Virus record (IMG/VR): IMGVR_UViG_3300034200_001040
Location: 1 to 20,536 of that record
Length of the DNA: 20,536 nucleotides
Strand: one strand, 5' to 3'
DNA from: a virus
A model generated the notes under the pieces. It was not told the origin of the DNA. It did not search any database and saw nothing but the letters and a program-made list of their open reading frames with translations. Below, piece by piece: positions 1-10,800 of this stretch; position 1 is the first letter of the stretch; every line of letters starts with the position of its first letter. The position numbers and the translations under genes are program-made.

Positions 1-1
1 T

Positions 2-1855
2 TGGGAATATCTGCACCCCGGTTACGTCATCGTCAAGGTGACAGCGATTACGGATGCGCAGAATGCGACCGTCGACATCATCGGCCCGGGGATCGCTCCT
101 GCTGAGATCGTTGCCGGCGATGATTGCCGTTACCGGATCGGTGCATGGGGTGAAGCGACTGGCGCTTCATTCCCGTACAAGGTTGCTTTCTGGCGCGATC
201 GTTTGTGGTGGGCTGGCAACCAGCAGATCTATGCATCTGTTGCTGGTGATTATGCATCGATGTCGCCGGATACCCTCGGCGAGATTTTGGCTGACAATGC
301 TATCTCGCTGACGCTCTCGGTAGGCACGGTCGACAAGATCCGCTGGATGACGGCATCGGATGTGCTGCTGGTTGGTACGGCAGGCTCCGAGGTCGCCGTG
401 CAGGAAATCACGCCGAACCAAGTGCTCGGCCCTGAGAACGTCAAGTACGAGATTCAGTCTGCTGAAGGCTCGCGAGAGCTGGAGCCTGTGCTAGTCGAAG
501 ATTCGGTGCTGTTCGTGCGCATCGGTGGTCGACGCATCATCGAGCTGCGATTCGACATCCAGTCTGATTCTTGGGTGCCGCGCGACATGAACGTGCTGTA
601 TCCCGAAATCACGCAGACCGGCATCGTTGAGATGGCGTACCAGAAGGAGCCGGACAACATCATCTGGACGGTGCTCTCTAACGGTCGATTGCTCGGCATG
701 ACCTATGATCGAGAGCAAAACGTCTACGGCTGGCACCGTCATCCGATTGCTGGGACTAACTCCAAAGTAAAATCTGTACAAGTTATTACGAGCCCTGATG
801 CTGACGTAAATGACGTTTGGTTGATTGTTGAAAGATCAGTCGCAACGCAAGCAGTTTCGAACTATCAACTGCTTGAAAGCGGATCTTTTTTGCTTTTGGA
901 AAATGAATCTAAAGTTCTTTCTGAAACGTCTGTTGTTTCTACAGTAAGCACTCGCAAATACGTTGAGTATTTTGCTGAAGGATTCGAGCAGAATGATGAC
1001 ATTGAAAGCGCCGTGTATCTTGATACCTCGCTTGAGTTTGATGGGTCTATAGCAGAGACGTTACTCCCCGGTTCTGGAGCAACCGTTCGCGGTGCTACAA
1101 ATGTCACCTTCACCGTCACATCTGCCTACGAACTAACAACAGAAGCAGATGATTTTCTGCTAACTGAGGCTAATGAATTCATCGCAATGAATGACGATGT
1201 TTTTGCTGCGGGAGACGTTGGTCGAGAAATTCGAGTTCGTTACTTTGATGAATCCATCGAGCAATGGCGCACTTCTCGGGCATTGATCACAAGCTATGTC
1301 AACGAAAACGAAGTTCGTTGCACAATTCTTGCTCCATTTGAGAGCGAGGATGAAATCCCAGTTAACGGCTGGCGCATGACTTCAACGGTCATTACCGGGC
1401 TTTGGCATCTGGAAGGGCAGACTGTTTCTGCCTTGGCTGACGGCGCAGAAGTTGAGAATCTGGTTGTGACTAGCGGATCTGTCACGCTGCCGGTGGCTGC
1501 CGCTCGAGCGCAGATCGGCCTGCCGTATACGTCTTATCTTGCCACTCAAAGGATTGATGCGGGTGCCACGGATGGCACGGCGCAGGGCAAGACGAAGCGA
1601 TTCCATCAGATCGTGATGCGCCTTTACGCAAGCCTTGGCGGCAAGGTTGGGCCGGATGCGTCATCGACCGATTACATCCTGTATCGATCGCTGTCAGACT
1701 ACATGGATGAGACGCCGCCGATCTTGACTGGCGACACCGACAAATTCCCGTATCCGGGTGGATACGAAACCGATGGTCGAATCTGGGTGCTGGCTGACCA
1801 GCCGCTGCCGCTGACGGTGGTTGCGATGTACCCGCGATTGAGGACGGAGGACTAA
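2..1855 (+). CDS. Tail tubular protein B-like (tail nozzle) protein, 5' end missing
   Basis: The frame is open from base 2 with no stop, so the gene starts outside the window; a GTG at 38 is only an internal codon. The 617 visible residues carry the pattern typical of podovirus nozzle proteins (T7 gp12-like): FPYKVAFWRDRLWWAG near the start, then segments like ISLTLSVGTVDKIRWM, ELEPVLVEDSVLFVRIGGR, and IVEMAYQKEPDNIIWTV followed by YDREQNVYGWHRH. In T7 this protein forms the lower tail tube through which internal proteins and DNA leave. The gene overlaps the next by one base (TAATG), as in a virion operon. Bases about 745-1340 are visibly AT-richer than the flanks and encode an acidic, Leu/Glu-rich segment that may be an inserted domain. 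Family inferred from motif pattern and T7-like order; no search was run. Confidence 0.78.
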   Translation, partial: WEYLHPGYVIVKVTAITDAQNATVDIIGPGIAPAEIVAGDDCRYRIGAWGEATGASFPYKVAFWRDRLWWAGNQQIYASVAGDYASMSPDTLGEILADNAISLTLSVGTVDKIRWMTASDVLLVGTAGSEVAVQEITPNQVLGPENVKYEIQSAEGSRELEPVLVEDSVLFVRIGGRRIIELRFDIQSDSWVPRDMNVLYPEITQTGIVEMAYQKEPDNIIWTVLSNGRLLGMTYDREQNVYGWHRHPIAGTNSKVKSVQVITSPDADVNDVWLIVERSVATQAVSNYQLLESGSFLLLENESKVLSETSVVSTVSTRKYVEYFAEGFEQNDDIESAVYLDTSLEFDGSIAETLLPGSGATVRGATNVTFTVTSAYELTTEADDFLLTEANEFIAMNDDVFAAGDVGREIRVRYFDESIEQWRTSRALITSYVNENEVRCTILAPFESEDEIPVNGWRMTSTVITGLWHLEGQTVSALADGAEVENLVVTSGSVTLPVAAARAQIGLPYTSYLATQRIDAGATDGTAQGKTKRFHQIVMRLYASLGGKVGPDASSTDYILYRSLSDYMDETPPILTGDTDKFPYPGGYETDGRIWVLADQPLPLTVVAMYPRLRTED

Positions 1856-2280
1856 TGGAAGTCGTTTCGTTCAACGCTAAATATCTGCGAGCGATGGTGC
1901 TGCAAGATGCGCAACAAGTCATGGCTCCGCTCGTATTCGACGACGACTATTGCGAGCAGCTTGTGGCAGCCGGCCCCGCCTACACCGTACTGGCTGGCGA
2001 GAAGCCCGTCATGTGCGCAGGCGTGGCAGAGATGTGGGCGAACCGATATGCCGCATGGGCTTGGCTTGCAAAAGACGCAGGGCCGCACATGGTTGGCCTC
2101 ACGCGCATTGTCGATGACTACTTAAACACTCGCCCGTATCGCAGGATTGAGGCGTATGTGGATGATCGTTTCCCGCAGGGGCATCGATGGGCAAAGATGC
2201 TGCGGTTTGAGTTTGAAGGCTTGATGCGCTCGTTTGGGACAAGCGGTCAAGATATGGCGATGTATTCGAGGATTCAGTAA
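1855..2280 (+). CDS. T7 gp13-like internal virion protein / GNAT-like protein
   Basis: This 141-residue protein has the size of T7 gp13 (138 residues) and sits in its position, between the tubular protein B-like gene and a gp14-like gene. The fold reads as GNAT-like: an alternating core (AYTVLAGEKPVMCAGVAEMW), a tryptophan-rich stretch and a late helix leading to FEFEGLMRSFGTSGQDMAMY, as in the DUF2833/gp13 group. In T7, gp13 is needed for normal assembly of internal proteins but is scarcely present in mature virions. No clear acetyl-CoA P-loop is visible, so catalysis is doubtful. ATG at 1855 follows a strong GGAGG and overlaps the upstream stop. The stop in turn overlaps the next start as TAATG. 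Confidence 0.68.
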   Translation: MEVVSFNAKYLRAMVLQDAQQVMAPLVFDDDYCEQLVAAGPAYTVLAGEKPVMCAGVAEMWANRYAAWAWLAKDAGPHMVGLTRIVDDYLNTRPYRRIEAYVDDRFPQGHRWAKMLRFEFEGLMRSFGTSGQDMAMYSRIQ

Positions 2281-2822
2281 TGGCGCAGTTCATACCATTT
2301 ATCGCTGCTGCCGCCTCTGCTGTCAGCACGATCGCTGAAACAGCGCAGGCTCGCAAAGTTGGCGAAACGCAAGCTCGAGGAATAGAGGAGCAAGCTCGCG
2401 CTGCATCTCTGGAAGCTGGGGCCGCAGAAGAATCGCAGCGCAGGCAGGCTCGTGAGGCGTTTGGCGAAACGCGCGCCGCTGGTGCGCAGATGGGTTTGCT
2501 GGAGTCCACCTCGTTTGCTGATGCCTACTCGCAAGCTGCGACTACTGCCGAACTGGATGCGCTCAATATCCGCTACGAAGGCGAGGGACGCCGACGCGGG
2601 TTGATGTTTGAGGCTGGGGCCACTCGAGCGGCCAAGCCGTTGTGGGGGCCGGCAATTCTTTCTGCTGGCACCAATGCTCTGATGGCGTTCTCTGCTGCTG
2701 GCGGCAAGATGCCGTCGTCGCCAAACATTAACGATCTGCAAGAAGTCAAAATCTCTAGCAGAAAAGTGAAGCCGCGCATCTCCGTAACTGGGCCGCGTAT
2801 GCTTCGGAACGTAGGTAGGTAA
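2280..2822 (+). CDS. gp14-like internal virion protein B
   Basis: A 180-residue alanine-rich protein, close to T7 gp14 (196 residues) and in the syntenic position. It begins with a hydrophobic Ala-rich helix (about residues 4-20, IPFIAAAASAVSTIA). A charged helical region rich in Glu, Arg and Gln follows (about 25-110), then a second apolar segment (about 120-145, ILSAGTNALMAFSAAGG) and a basic tail. This layout fits a small ejected protein that inserts into the outer membrane at the start of DNA delivery, as gp14 does in T7. ATG at 2280 overlaps the upstream TAA, with GAGGAT eight bases ahead. Sequence identity to gp14 was not tested, so the call rests on architecture and order. Confidence 0.7.
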   Translation: MAQFIPFIAAAASAVSTIAETAQARKVGETQARGIEEQARAASLEAGAAEESQRRQAREAFGETRAAGAQMGLLESTSFADAYSQAATTAELDALNIRYEGEGRRRGLMFEAGATRAAKPLWGPAILSAGTNALMAFSAAGGKMPSSPNINDLQEVKISSRKVKPRISVTGPRMLRNVGR

Positions 2823-2824
2823 TC

Positions 2825-4885
2825 ATGGCAAAGCTTGAGTTCTATCGACAGCAGACGACGCCTCGCGTCATTGCTCCCGATGTCGGAGGGCTTGGGCGCA
2901 TCCAGTCTGGTTTAGGTCAGGCCGGCGAGGCTATTGCTCGAGGAGCTGTGGTTGCCGGCCAGATGGTCGAGCGCCGCAATCTGGAAATTGAAAAGCGCCG
3001 TGAAGATGACGCAGCGATTGATGCTTCGTCAAAGTCTATCGAGCTGACTAGCCGATGGATTGAAGAAGAGCAGCGACTCAAAACCGAGGCAGAAGAGGCT
3101 GACAATTTTGAGGGCTTTTCGGATAAAGCGACCGCTCGATACCAAGAACTTGTTAACGAGTATTTGCCGAATCTAAAGTCTGACAAGGCTCGCGCATGGT
3201 TTAGCGAAAGGTCTGGCATCCAAGGTCTGGATGTTCAGAAAAACTCTTCCGTCTATCAAGCTCGTAGCTCTGTCGAAAAGACGGTGCGTGTTGCAGATGA
3301 GTCTGCTAACTCTGCGCGCCGTGTTGTGCAGATAGATCCGAGCAAGTTTTCTCAGGCTGCCGGCGATCTTGAGCTAATTGCTTCTCGCATTCCTGATAAA
3401 GCTGCTGCCTCTAAGTTTTATTCTCAGCAGCGCGCAATACTCGCCCAAGATGCGGCTGTTGCTGCTGCCGACAAGAACCCTCGCCAGATTCTTGCCGCGC
3501 TTGATAAGCCTGTTGGACAGACTGGCTTTGCCTATCTTGACGCCTTGGATGCTGACTCTGTTGATAACGTCAAGGCAACAGCAGAGCGCCGCATCGCGAT
3601 CATGGAGCAGGAGCGCCGAGCGCGAGAAGCGGAAGCTCGTGAGGTGTTACGCACACAAATCGACGATCAGGTCGCGTACATGAGTGTCGGCATTACGCCT
3701 GACAAGATGCTTACCAAAGCTCAGTTTGCTGCTGCTGGCATGGTTGATCGATATGAAGACTATCGCGCAACGTACAACGCTAGCGCAACGATCGTATCGC
3801 TATCGACAATGCCTAGAGCGGAAGCCGCGGAAAAGATTCAGTCTATGCGCCCGACGCAAGAGAAAGGCGCTGCTGGCAATCTGAAGCGGTTTGAGATGGT
3901 GTCCGACGCTTACACCAAGATGGTGCAAGCTCAAGAGGCCGATCCTGCTGGGTACCTTGTAGAGCGTAATCCTGCGATTCGTGATGCTTATGACGCAATC
4001 GGGCGCGCTACGACGCCGGCAGATCAAGCCGCTGCGTCAGAGCGTTTTGCTGCGATTGTAAATATTGAGGCTCGCAGAATCGGAATCAACAACAAGGCTG
4101 TGATCCCAAAGGCATTGGCCGATGACTTGATCAACCGCTCTTATGGGCGCACAGAGCGCGATGGCGCGATTGTTGGCGCAGGCGCAATCATCGATGAGCG
4201 CCGCAAGTGGGGTCGCTACTGGCCGAATGTGTACTCGCAGATTGCGTCTAAACTGCCTGCTGATGCTGCGGTCATCGGCGCTGGAATGCGGGAAGGCCCG
4301 TCTAATCGATTGATCGAAATATCTGCAATTAAGGACGAAGATCTTAACAAGCTGCTTCCGTCGAAGATTTCGCCGAAAGACTTGCAAGACGAAATATCTG
4401 ACATTGTTCAAGATGTCAGCGCGTCCTATGTTGGGCAGGGCGGCGATCTCAATACCAGTCTGGTTTTGCAGAATGCGATTTATCGACTTGCTGTTGACTA
4501 CACGCGAAACGGCAAAAGCGCGGCAGACGCTGCCCAGCTTGCCTATCAGGAGGTTGTCGGCGAGCGTTACGCGCTGGCAGAGATTGACGACGCCATTGTG
4601 CGAGTGCCGGTGACGGAATCCGTGTCAAACGCGCAGCTTCGAACCGGGCTTCGCGAGTTTAGAAACGAAGCAATCAAGGAGCTCGGGATTGGCACGATCC
4701 GAGGCTCGTATTGGCAAACCATGCCTGATGACAATCGAGTCGTTTTAATGCGAGACGGTCAGCCTGTTGAGCGAGCAGACGGGTCTCTGTTCCAGTATTC
4801 TTGGCAGCAAATTAAGAATCGTTCCGCAACCAAGGGCGAGCGGATTCGCCGCCTTGACATCGAAATGGGTGGACGCCCCGAATGA
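2825..4885 (+). CDS. gp15-like internal virion protein C
   Basis: A 686-residue, largely helical and charged protein in the position of T7 gp15 (747 residues). Residues 50-110 form a strongly charged, coiled-coil-prone stretch (VERRNLEIEKRREDD and following). The middle has repeated Ala/Gln/Arg helices. The C-terminal part carries a mixed alpha/beta segment near YWQTMPDDNRVVLMRDGQPV, a pattern seen at the end of gp15-like proteins. In T7, gp15 stacks with gp16 as the internal core and is ejected to form the periplasmic channel. No signal peptide or catalytic motif is visible. The start has a modest GTAGGT six bases upstream. The end overlaps the giant gene as ATGA (4882-4885), implying translational coupling. 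Confidence 0.72.
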   Translation: MAKLEFYRQQTTPRVIAPDVGGLGRIQSGLGQAGEAIARGAVVAGQMVERRNLEIEKRREDDAAIDASSKSIELTSRWIEEEQRLKTEAEEADNFEGFSDKATARYQELVNEYLPNLKSDKARAWFSERSGIQGLDVQKNSSVYQARSSVEKTVRVADESANSARRVVQIDPSKFSQAAGDLELIASRIPDKAAASKFYSQQRAILAQDAAVAAADKNPRQILAALDKPVGQTGFAYLDALDADSVDNVKATAERRIAIMEQERRAREAEAREVLRTQIDDQVAYMSVGITPDKMLTKAQFAAAGMVDRYEDYRATYNASATIVSLSTMPRAEAAEKIQSMRPTQEKGAAGNLKRFEMVSDAYTKMVQAQEADPAGYLVERNPAIRDAYDAIGRATTPADQAAASERFAAIVNIEARRIGINNKAVIPKALADDLINRSYGRTERDGAIVGAGAIIDERRKWGRYWPNVYSQIASKLPADAAVIGAGMREGPSNRLIEISAIKDEDLNKLLPSKISPKDLQDEISDIVQDVSASYVGQGGDLNTSLVLQNAIYRLAVDYTRNGKSAADAAQLAYQEVVGERYALAEIDDAIVRVPVTESVSNAQLRTGLREFRNEAIKELGIGTIRGSYWQTMPDDNRVVLMRDGQPVERADGSLFQYSWQQIKNRSATKGERIRRLDIEMGGRPE

Positions 4886-7800
4886 GTTTTGAAGGATTGC
4901 TCACTCTTCAGAAGCGCGAGCCGCAGTCTGCTGTTCGCGAGCCCACACTTGGCGAGGAGCTGATCGAAACAGCTCGAGAGACGTTTGAGTTTAATCCGGT
5001 TCAAGCTATTCAACGGCAGGAAGATCTTGCTGCCGCATACCGCACAAACAACATTCTTGCGGCAGAGAGTGCTCGATCGCAGCTTCGAAATGCCGGGCTT
5101 GATAAGCAGTTGACGGTGCCAGATCAAGGCATCACTCAAGAGGCGCTCGATATCTTGGTGCGCCGCAAACAGATTGAGAACCAGAGAGCCGATCTGTATT
5201 CCAGAAGCCCCGGCGGCTTTGGCCGAGGCGCTGCCCGCCTAGCGGTTGGCTTTGGTGTGTCGCTGTTTGACCCGATCAACATTGCATCTGGTTTTGTTCC
5301 TGTTGTAAGCCAGTCTCGATATGCGGCTATGCTGCGCGCTCGAGCTGGCATCGGTGGCCGCACGGCGGTCAGAGCCGGTATCGGCGCGGCAGAAGGTGTG
5401 GCCGGTGCCGCACTTATCGAACCCATCATTTTATCCGCTGCACGGGCAGAGCAGTCCGACTACGATGCATCTGACTCGTTGCTTAATATCGCATTTGGAG
5501 CCGCTATTGGCGGCGGCCTGCACAGCATAGGCGGTGCTGTCTCCGAGGCCTATAGACGCTCTCAGGGGCTTCCTCCGTTGCCTGTAGAGCGCCCTGTTGA
5601 TGCTGCCGTGCGTCAGGCTATTGAGGCTGATCAGAGCCTGCCTCCGATTGGCGAGCTTGAGCCAACTCCGCGAGCACTTGATCCGGACGACGTAATTGTT
5701 GCCAGAACGCGCGAGGAGCTGATCGCTCGGGCCGCTGATGCTCCGGCCATAAACCGACAGCAGTTGCTGCGTGAGTTGGATGATGCCGAGGCTGCACTCT
5801 CTCGTGTTTCTGATCAGGCCGGATCTACCCTGCCGCTAGATGCTCGCATCGCTCAAATTGAGGCTCGATTGCGAGATGAGGATGTCGCGGTCTTTGGGCC
5901 GGATCAGGCCGATAGCAGACAGGTTCGTCGCCTGCGTCAGCGCACCGCTCGTAAACAAGCCGAGGCCGAACTGCGCGCTGAAGAAGATTCATCGATTGAC
6001 TTGCAGATTGACGCTAAAGCTCGGTCTGAGCGCGCACAGCGCGAGGTGCTGCGCCTTGCTCGAGCACAAGAAGCTCGCCGCCTGCTGGATAAAGTAGAAG
6101 CCAACAAGCCGCTGTCAGCAGAAGATATGGAGATCCTGCGCGCAATCGACGCGGAGACCATGCCGGGGAGTGCTCGCAATATTGCCGAGCAAGTTCTGCC
6201 GGAGACTCGGCGCGCTGCCCTGTCTGCCGGTGTTGCGCAGGCGATGGATAGTCGCCAGATCAACGTCGAGCCGATCGTTGGGCTTGATCCGTCGCAGCGA
6301 CAGAAGAGCCCGGTAGATCCGCTCACCTCTGCTCGCAATGCAGCTATTGAGAACGCTCGCCCAGATCAAGCCGCAATGGTGGACTTTGAGGCCGCCGCAG
6401 AGATCCCAGAGCCGCGAGCTGTGCCTGCCCTTGATGCCGCTGCGCAGGCCCTTGATGAGGCTGTGGCTGCTGCTGATGAGGCGGTTGCTGCGGTCAATAC
6501 CGAAAGCCAGTTCCGCGCGAATCGGCTGGTGCAGGAAGGGGTTGCCGAGTACGGCGAAATCCCGACTACCGTCGACAATGTGTCGAACGTCGAGGCTGCT
6601 TTTGAGCGAGCAAAAGGCAGAGAGTTCCCGAACAACCGCGAATTCAAGAAAGACATCCAAGACGCGGTCAATGCCGCGGCTAAAGAGGCTGGAGTCAGCC
6701 TGACCGAGATGACCCCGGCGCTTGAGCGGTATTTGATTCGTACCGCTGTGCGTGAGGCTCGTATCGCTATACGCGACAATTCCAATGCGATTGGCTGGTA
6801 CAACGAGAAAGTTACCAAAGCCCTGCGCATCATCTCGCTGATCCATCCAGAGATTTTGTCGAGCCGTGAAGATCGGCTGGCATTTACTTGGGCGCTTGCT
6901 GTTACGTCGAACGGCTTGAAGGTAGACAAGAACTTCGAGCTTGCCATGAAGGCATACGAAGGCTGGAAAAAGACCGGCAAGATGCCGACCGATGTCGGTA
7001 TCGGCACCGCTGGTGGCAAGATCAACGACGGCCTCAAGCTGTATAACGTCATGCTCGAGCAGCACGGATTCGATGCTCTCGAGAAGTTCATGCGCAGCAA
7101 GGATACGGTGAAAAACATCACCGGATTCTCTGGGCTCAAGGTGACTGGCGAGAACATGGGAACCGAGGTCTACGGTTCTGCCATTCTCGGCCCGAAAATT
7201 GGCAACGGATTCTTCTCGAATCTGTATGGCAATTTTGAACAGCTTACGATGGATCGTTGGTTGATGCGCACTTGGGGTCGCTGGACTGGCACCCTGATTG
7301 AAGAGAATCCGGTACAAGTCAAAGCCAAGCGCAAGTCTCTTGTGTCTTTGGTCAAGCTGCTGGACAAGGAGCAGCGCAAGTCTCTCGAGCAAGTGCTGCG
7401 CAAAAAGATTGCCGTTTCTCGGCCTGATGAGCTCGCCTTCGCAATAGCCAAGGCAAGCCAGAAGCCTGAGAACCGGGCGATTATGAACGACATTGCCCGT
7501 GGGTTTGATCAGGATCAGATCAACGCTATTGTCGGCGCGCCGAAGAAGGGTGATGCTCGCGTCGGTCTTGGTGATGAGATTCGCAAAGCCGGCAATGCCC
7601 TGTCGAAATACCTCGACGGCCAGAAGGAAGCGCCGGACGGGCCGCCAGAACGCGGCCGTATTCGCAAGGTATTTAATGGCGCATTGGAGCAGCTCCAGCG
7701 CGACAATCCAGACCTGACAATGGCCGACTTGCAGGCTTTACTTTGGTACCCGGAAAAGCGACTATACGACGCAGCAGGAGCATCAGATGCAGAAGTCGAA

Positions 7801-10800
7801 GCAGGATATGCAGACGACGCAGCCCCAGACTACGCAAACGCCGCAGCCAAACTCGCCGAGCAGCGAGGAATCTCCAGAGACGCAATCTCCGGAGTCACTC
7901 GCGCAGTTGATGAAGAGCTACAGGCCGATCAACTCGCAAGACGAGCAGGACGAGGAGATCTCGAGGTTTCTCGAGGCTTAACCGTAAATGAAGGCCTCCA
8001 ACGTTACCTCGCCGAAGGCCCTGTTCGAACGCAGGCTGGCCCGGGGGCAGTTGCTGCCCAACGGCAAGCGGTTAGGGCCGTTGAGGACTTACGATCAGCC
8101 GACTCTATACTCGCCCTCTCCCTCTCTGATCAGTATTCAGAGCGCCAGAGAGTCTCGCTCGTCGGGCAAAAAGTAACCGATTACGCCGACCTTGCTGTAC
8201 TAGCGCAAGTTTACCGCGATCCTCGCTTTGAGACGCTGCGGTATTTCTTTGTTGACCGTAACGACAACATCATCGCGCAAGCTGGCCTGACATCGCGCTT
8301 GCCGGGGTCTGCTGTTGGCTTTATTGGTGAAGGCGAACAATTCTTGGGTGAGCTAGTGCAGCGCGCTATCTTCTTGGGCGCAAAGGGTGTGTATATGCTG
8401 CACAACCACCCGAGCACCAATCCAAACGCGAGCACGGCAGACATTGACTTCACTCGTAGCGTATCGAAGTTTATTGCCAAAATGGGTGTTGACCCAAAAG
8501 GCCATGTCATCGTTGATACGAATCAATACACGGTGATCGATGCAGATGGCAACGCAAAAACAATCGACAAGGATTTTGGGCAGGCAGATCCAAAGAAGCT
8601 GATGGATATTGGCGGCAAGCCAATCACAGGCCCAGATAAACTTGTCAACATTGCCAAGCAAATTGAGGTTGATGAGGACGCGGTTGTTATTGCCGTTGCT
8701 AATGCGCAAATGGTGGTGCGTAACTTAGCTGTGCTTCCGAGTGAACAGTTACGCAAAGGAACCGCTGCCGCAAAAACCGCATTGATGCGAACGGCTCTTG
8801 AGGCTCGCGGCGAGTTTCTGTTTGCTATCGGCAAAAACATGGAGACTCTCAACGCGATTCAAGACTTCGTTGTTGATCGTGTATTTATTTCTCCGGATGG
8901 CCGATACATCACAGCGTCCAATCCCGGTATGCGCTCGCCGTTTCCGCAAGATCGTCGTGCTCGAGTATCCCCAGACACCAGCCCTGCGTTTGACTATCTG
9001 CGCAAGGTCTCTCTTGAGGATGCCAAGCGTATGCGCTCGGTTGCCGAAGAGGGTGGCGTATATAACGCGCCTGAATCTAACGCAGAACTGCGCCCGTTCA
9101 ACGATGCTATACAGCGAGCCGATATCTACGCTCGCGCAGTTCGCGCCGCAGCAGAGCGCATCGGGAATGACGACGCTGCTCGCGCTGCGATGCAGGCTGC
9201 TACCAATAACCAGCTTGGCGCATACGAAATTGACCAGTTGCTCGAGCAGCTCAAGACTGAGAATCGCACGGTTCGCTCAAGGCTGAAGAAAGCGCAGGCT
9301 CAATTTACCGCAGACGAAACCGCTGACTCGCTCCAGAGCGATGCTATTCGCGCAGCCAATGCTGTTGCCAATAACGTCAAGCTCGACGCCACGATCGCTG
9401 CTCGCAATGCCGCGCTGACGCTGGCGGCCAGAACCAAGATCGTTGGTCGAGTCATTTCGCAGTTTGCGCAAAACCCACGAGAGGGAATCCTGTCGGTTCT
9501 CGGCGGTTCATCATTCGCCCGGTTCGGATCGAAGGATTCTGTGTTCCATTGGCAGCGCACCTACTTCACGCGCTGGACAAAGGGAATGCTGGCAGAACTC
9601 GAGCAGGCTGGTGTCGGCGAGGCTTTCATGAGCAACGCCTATGGCCGCGATGTCGCCCGTGCTTTGTATCAGATGGGCCGGCCAAACCCGCGGCTTGAAG
9701 GCATTGTTCCCGAGGCCGTGACGATTGCAAAGATCGCTTACAAGTATCGCGAGGATGCTCGCAATACTCGCAATCGATTCGGCGCATGGATTCGTGACCT
9801 GACGGGATACATCACCCGCCAGCAGCACGACTTCACCAAGATCCGCACGGCTGGTTCAGAAGAGTGGAAGGCTTTTGTTCGTCAGCGACTTGATGTCGAG
9901 CGCACTCTGGAACCGGGCCAGAATCTCGAGGAGTTCCTTGATATTGTTTACGACGATCTGGCTGCCGGTCGGCATTTGTCTGTTGTTGATGCGGAAGCTG
10001 CTGCGTATACGACGCCGGGCTCACTTGCCCGTCGCGCGTCACAGTCTCGCGTAATCTACTTCCTCGATGCTGACTCAGAGTTCGACTATCTTGAAAAGTT
10101 CGGCTCCGGCAAATTGAACGAGGCTATCCTTGGAGATCTGGGCCGTGCCGCTCAACAAGCCGGCATGATGCGCATTCTTGGCCCGAATCCGGAATACACA
10201 CTCAAGGCATCAATGGCCGAGATTGAAGCATCCTTGCGTGGAGATCCAGAAGCTCGAGCTAACTTTGCAGATTCCAAGGACGAAGCGGTTGAATTGCTGA
10301 CGATGTTGGATGGCAGAGCCAACGTCCCGGGCAGTCAGATTAGTGCTCGAATCGGATCGAACATTCGAGTCGTACAGGCGATGTCAAAGCTTGGTGGCGC
10401 GGTCATCTCAGCAGTCACGGATCTTCCCGTATATGCCAGCCAGATTCGATATCAGGGCCGCGGTGGATTGCTATCTGGTATCGGCGAGGGTATCGGCAAT
10501 CTGCTCCAAGGGCGCGCTAAAGGCGAGCGCAAGCAAATTCTGAACATGATCGACAGTGTAGCCGAGGGGATTATCGGCGGCGTCGCGATGCGCTTTGATT
10601 CGGACGACATCATGTCTGCCGGATCTGCTGACCTGATGCGGATCTTCTTCCGTCTTAATGGCTTGGCTTGGTGGACAGACACCCTGCGCGAAGGCATGGA
10701 GCTCGGTACCGCTAACTGGCTCGGCAATCTGCGCAACACATCGTTTGATGGCCTCGATGCGAGCTCCAAGCGATTGTTTGAGCAATACGGAATTACAGCT

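Noticed and set aside
4882-6600. Lytic transglycosylase domain expected at the gp16 N-terminus
   Set aside because: Looked for an SLT-type catalytic Glu context and did not find one; not claimed.
6366-7157. 263-residue minus-strand ORF
   Set aside because: Ser/Ala-rich antisense shadow of the giant gene, overlapping the previous shadow in another frame.
6115-7392. 425-residue minus-strand ORF opposite the giant gene
   Set aside because: Antisense shadow of a GC-rich coding frame; no ribosome site, no recognisable domain, and the plus frame is clearly coding here.
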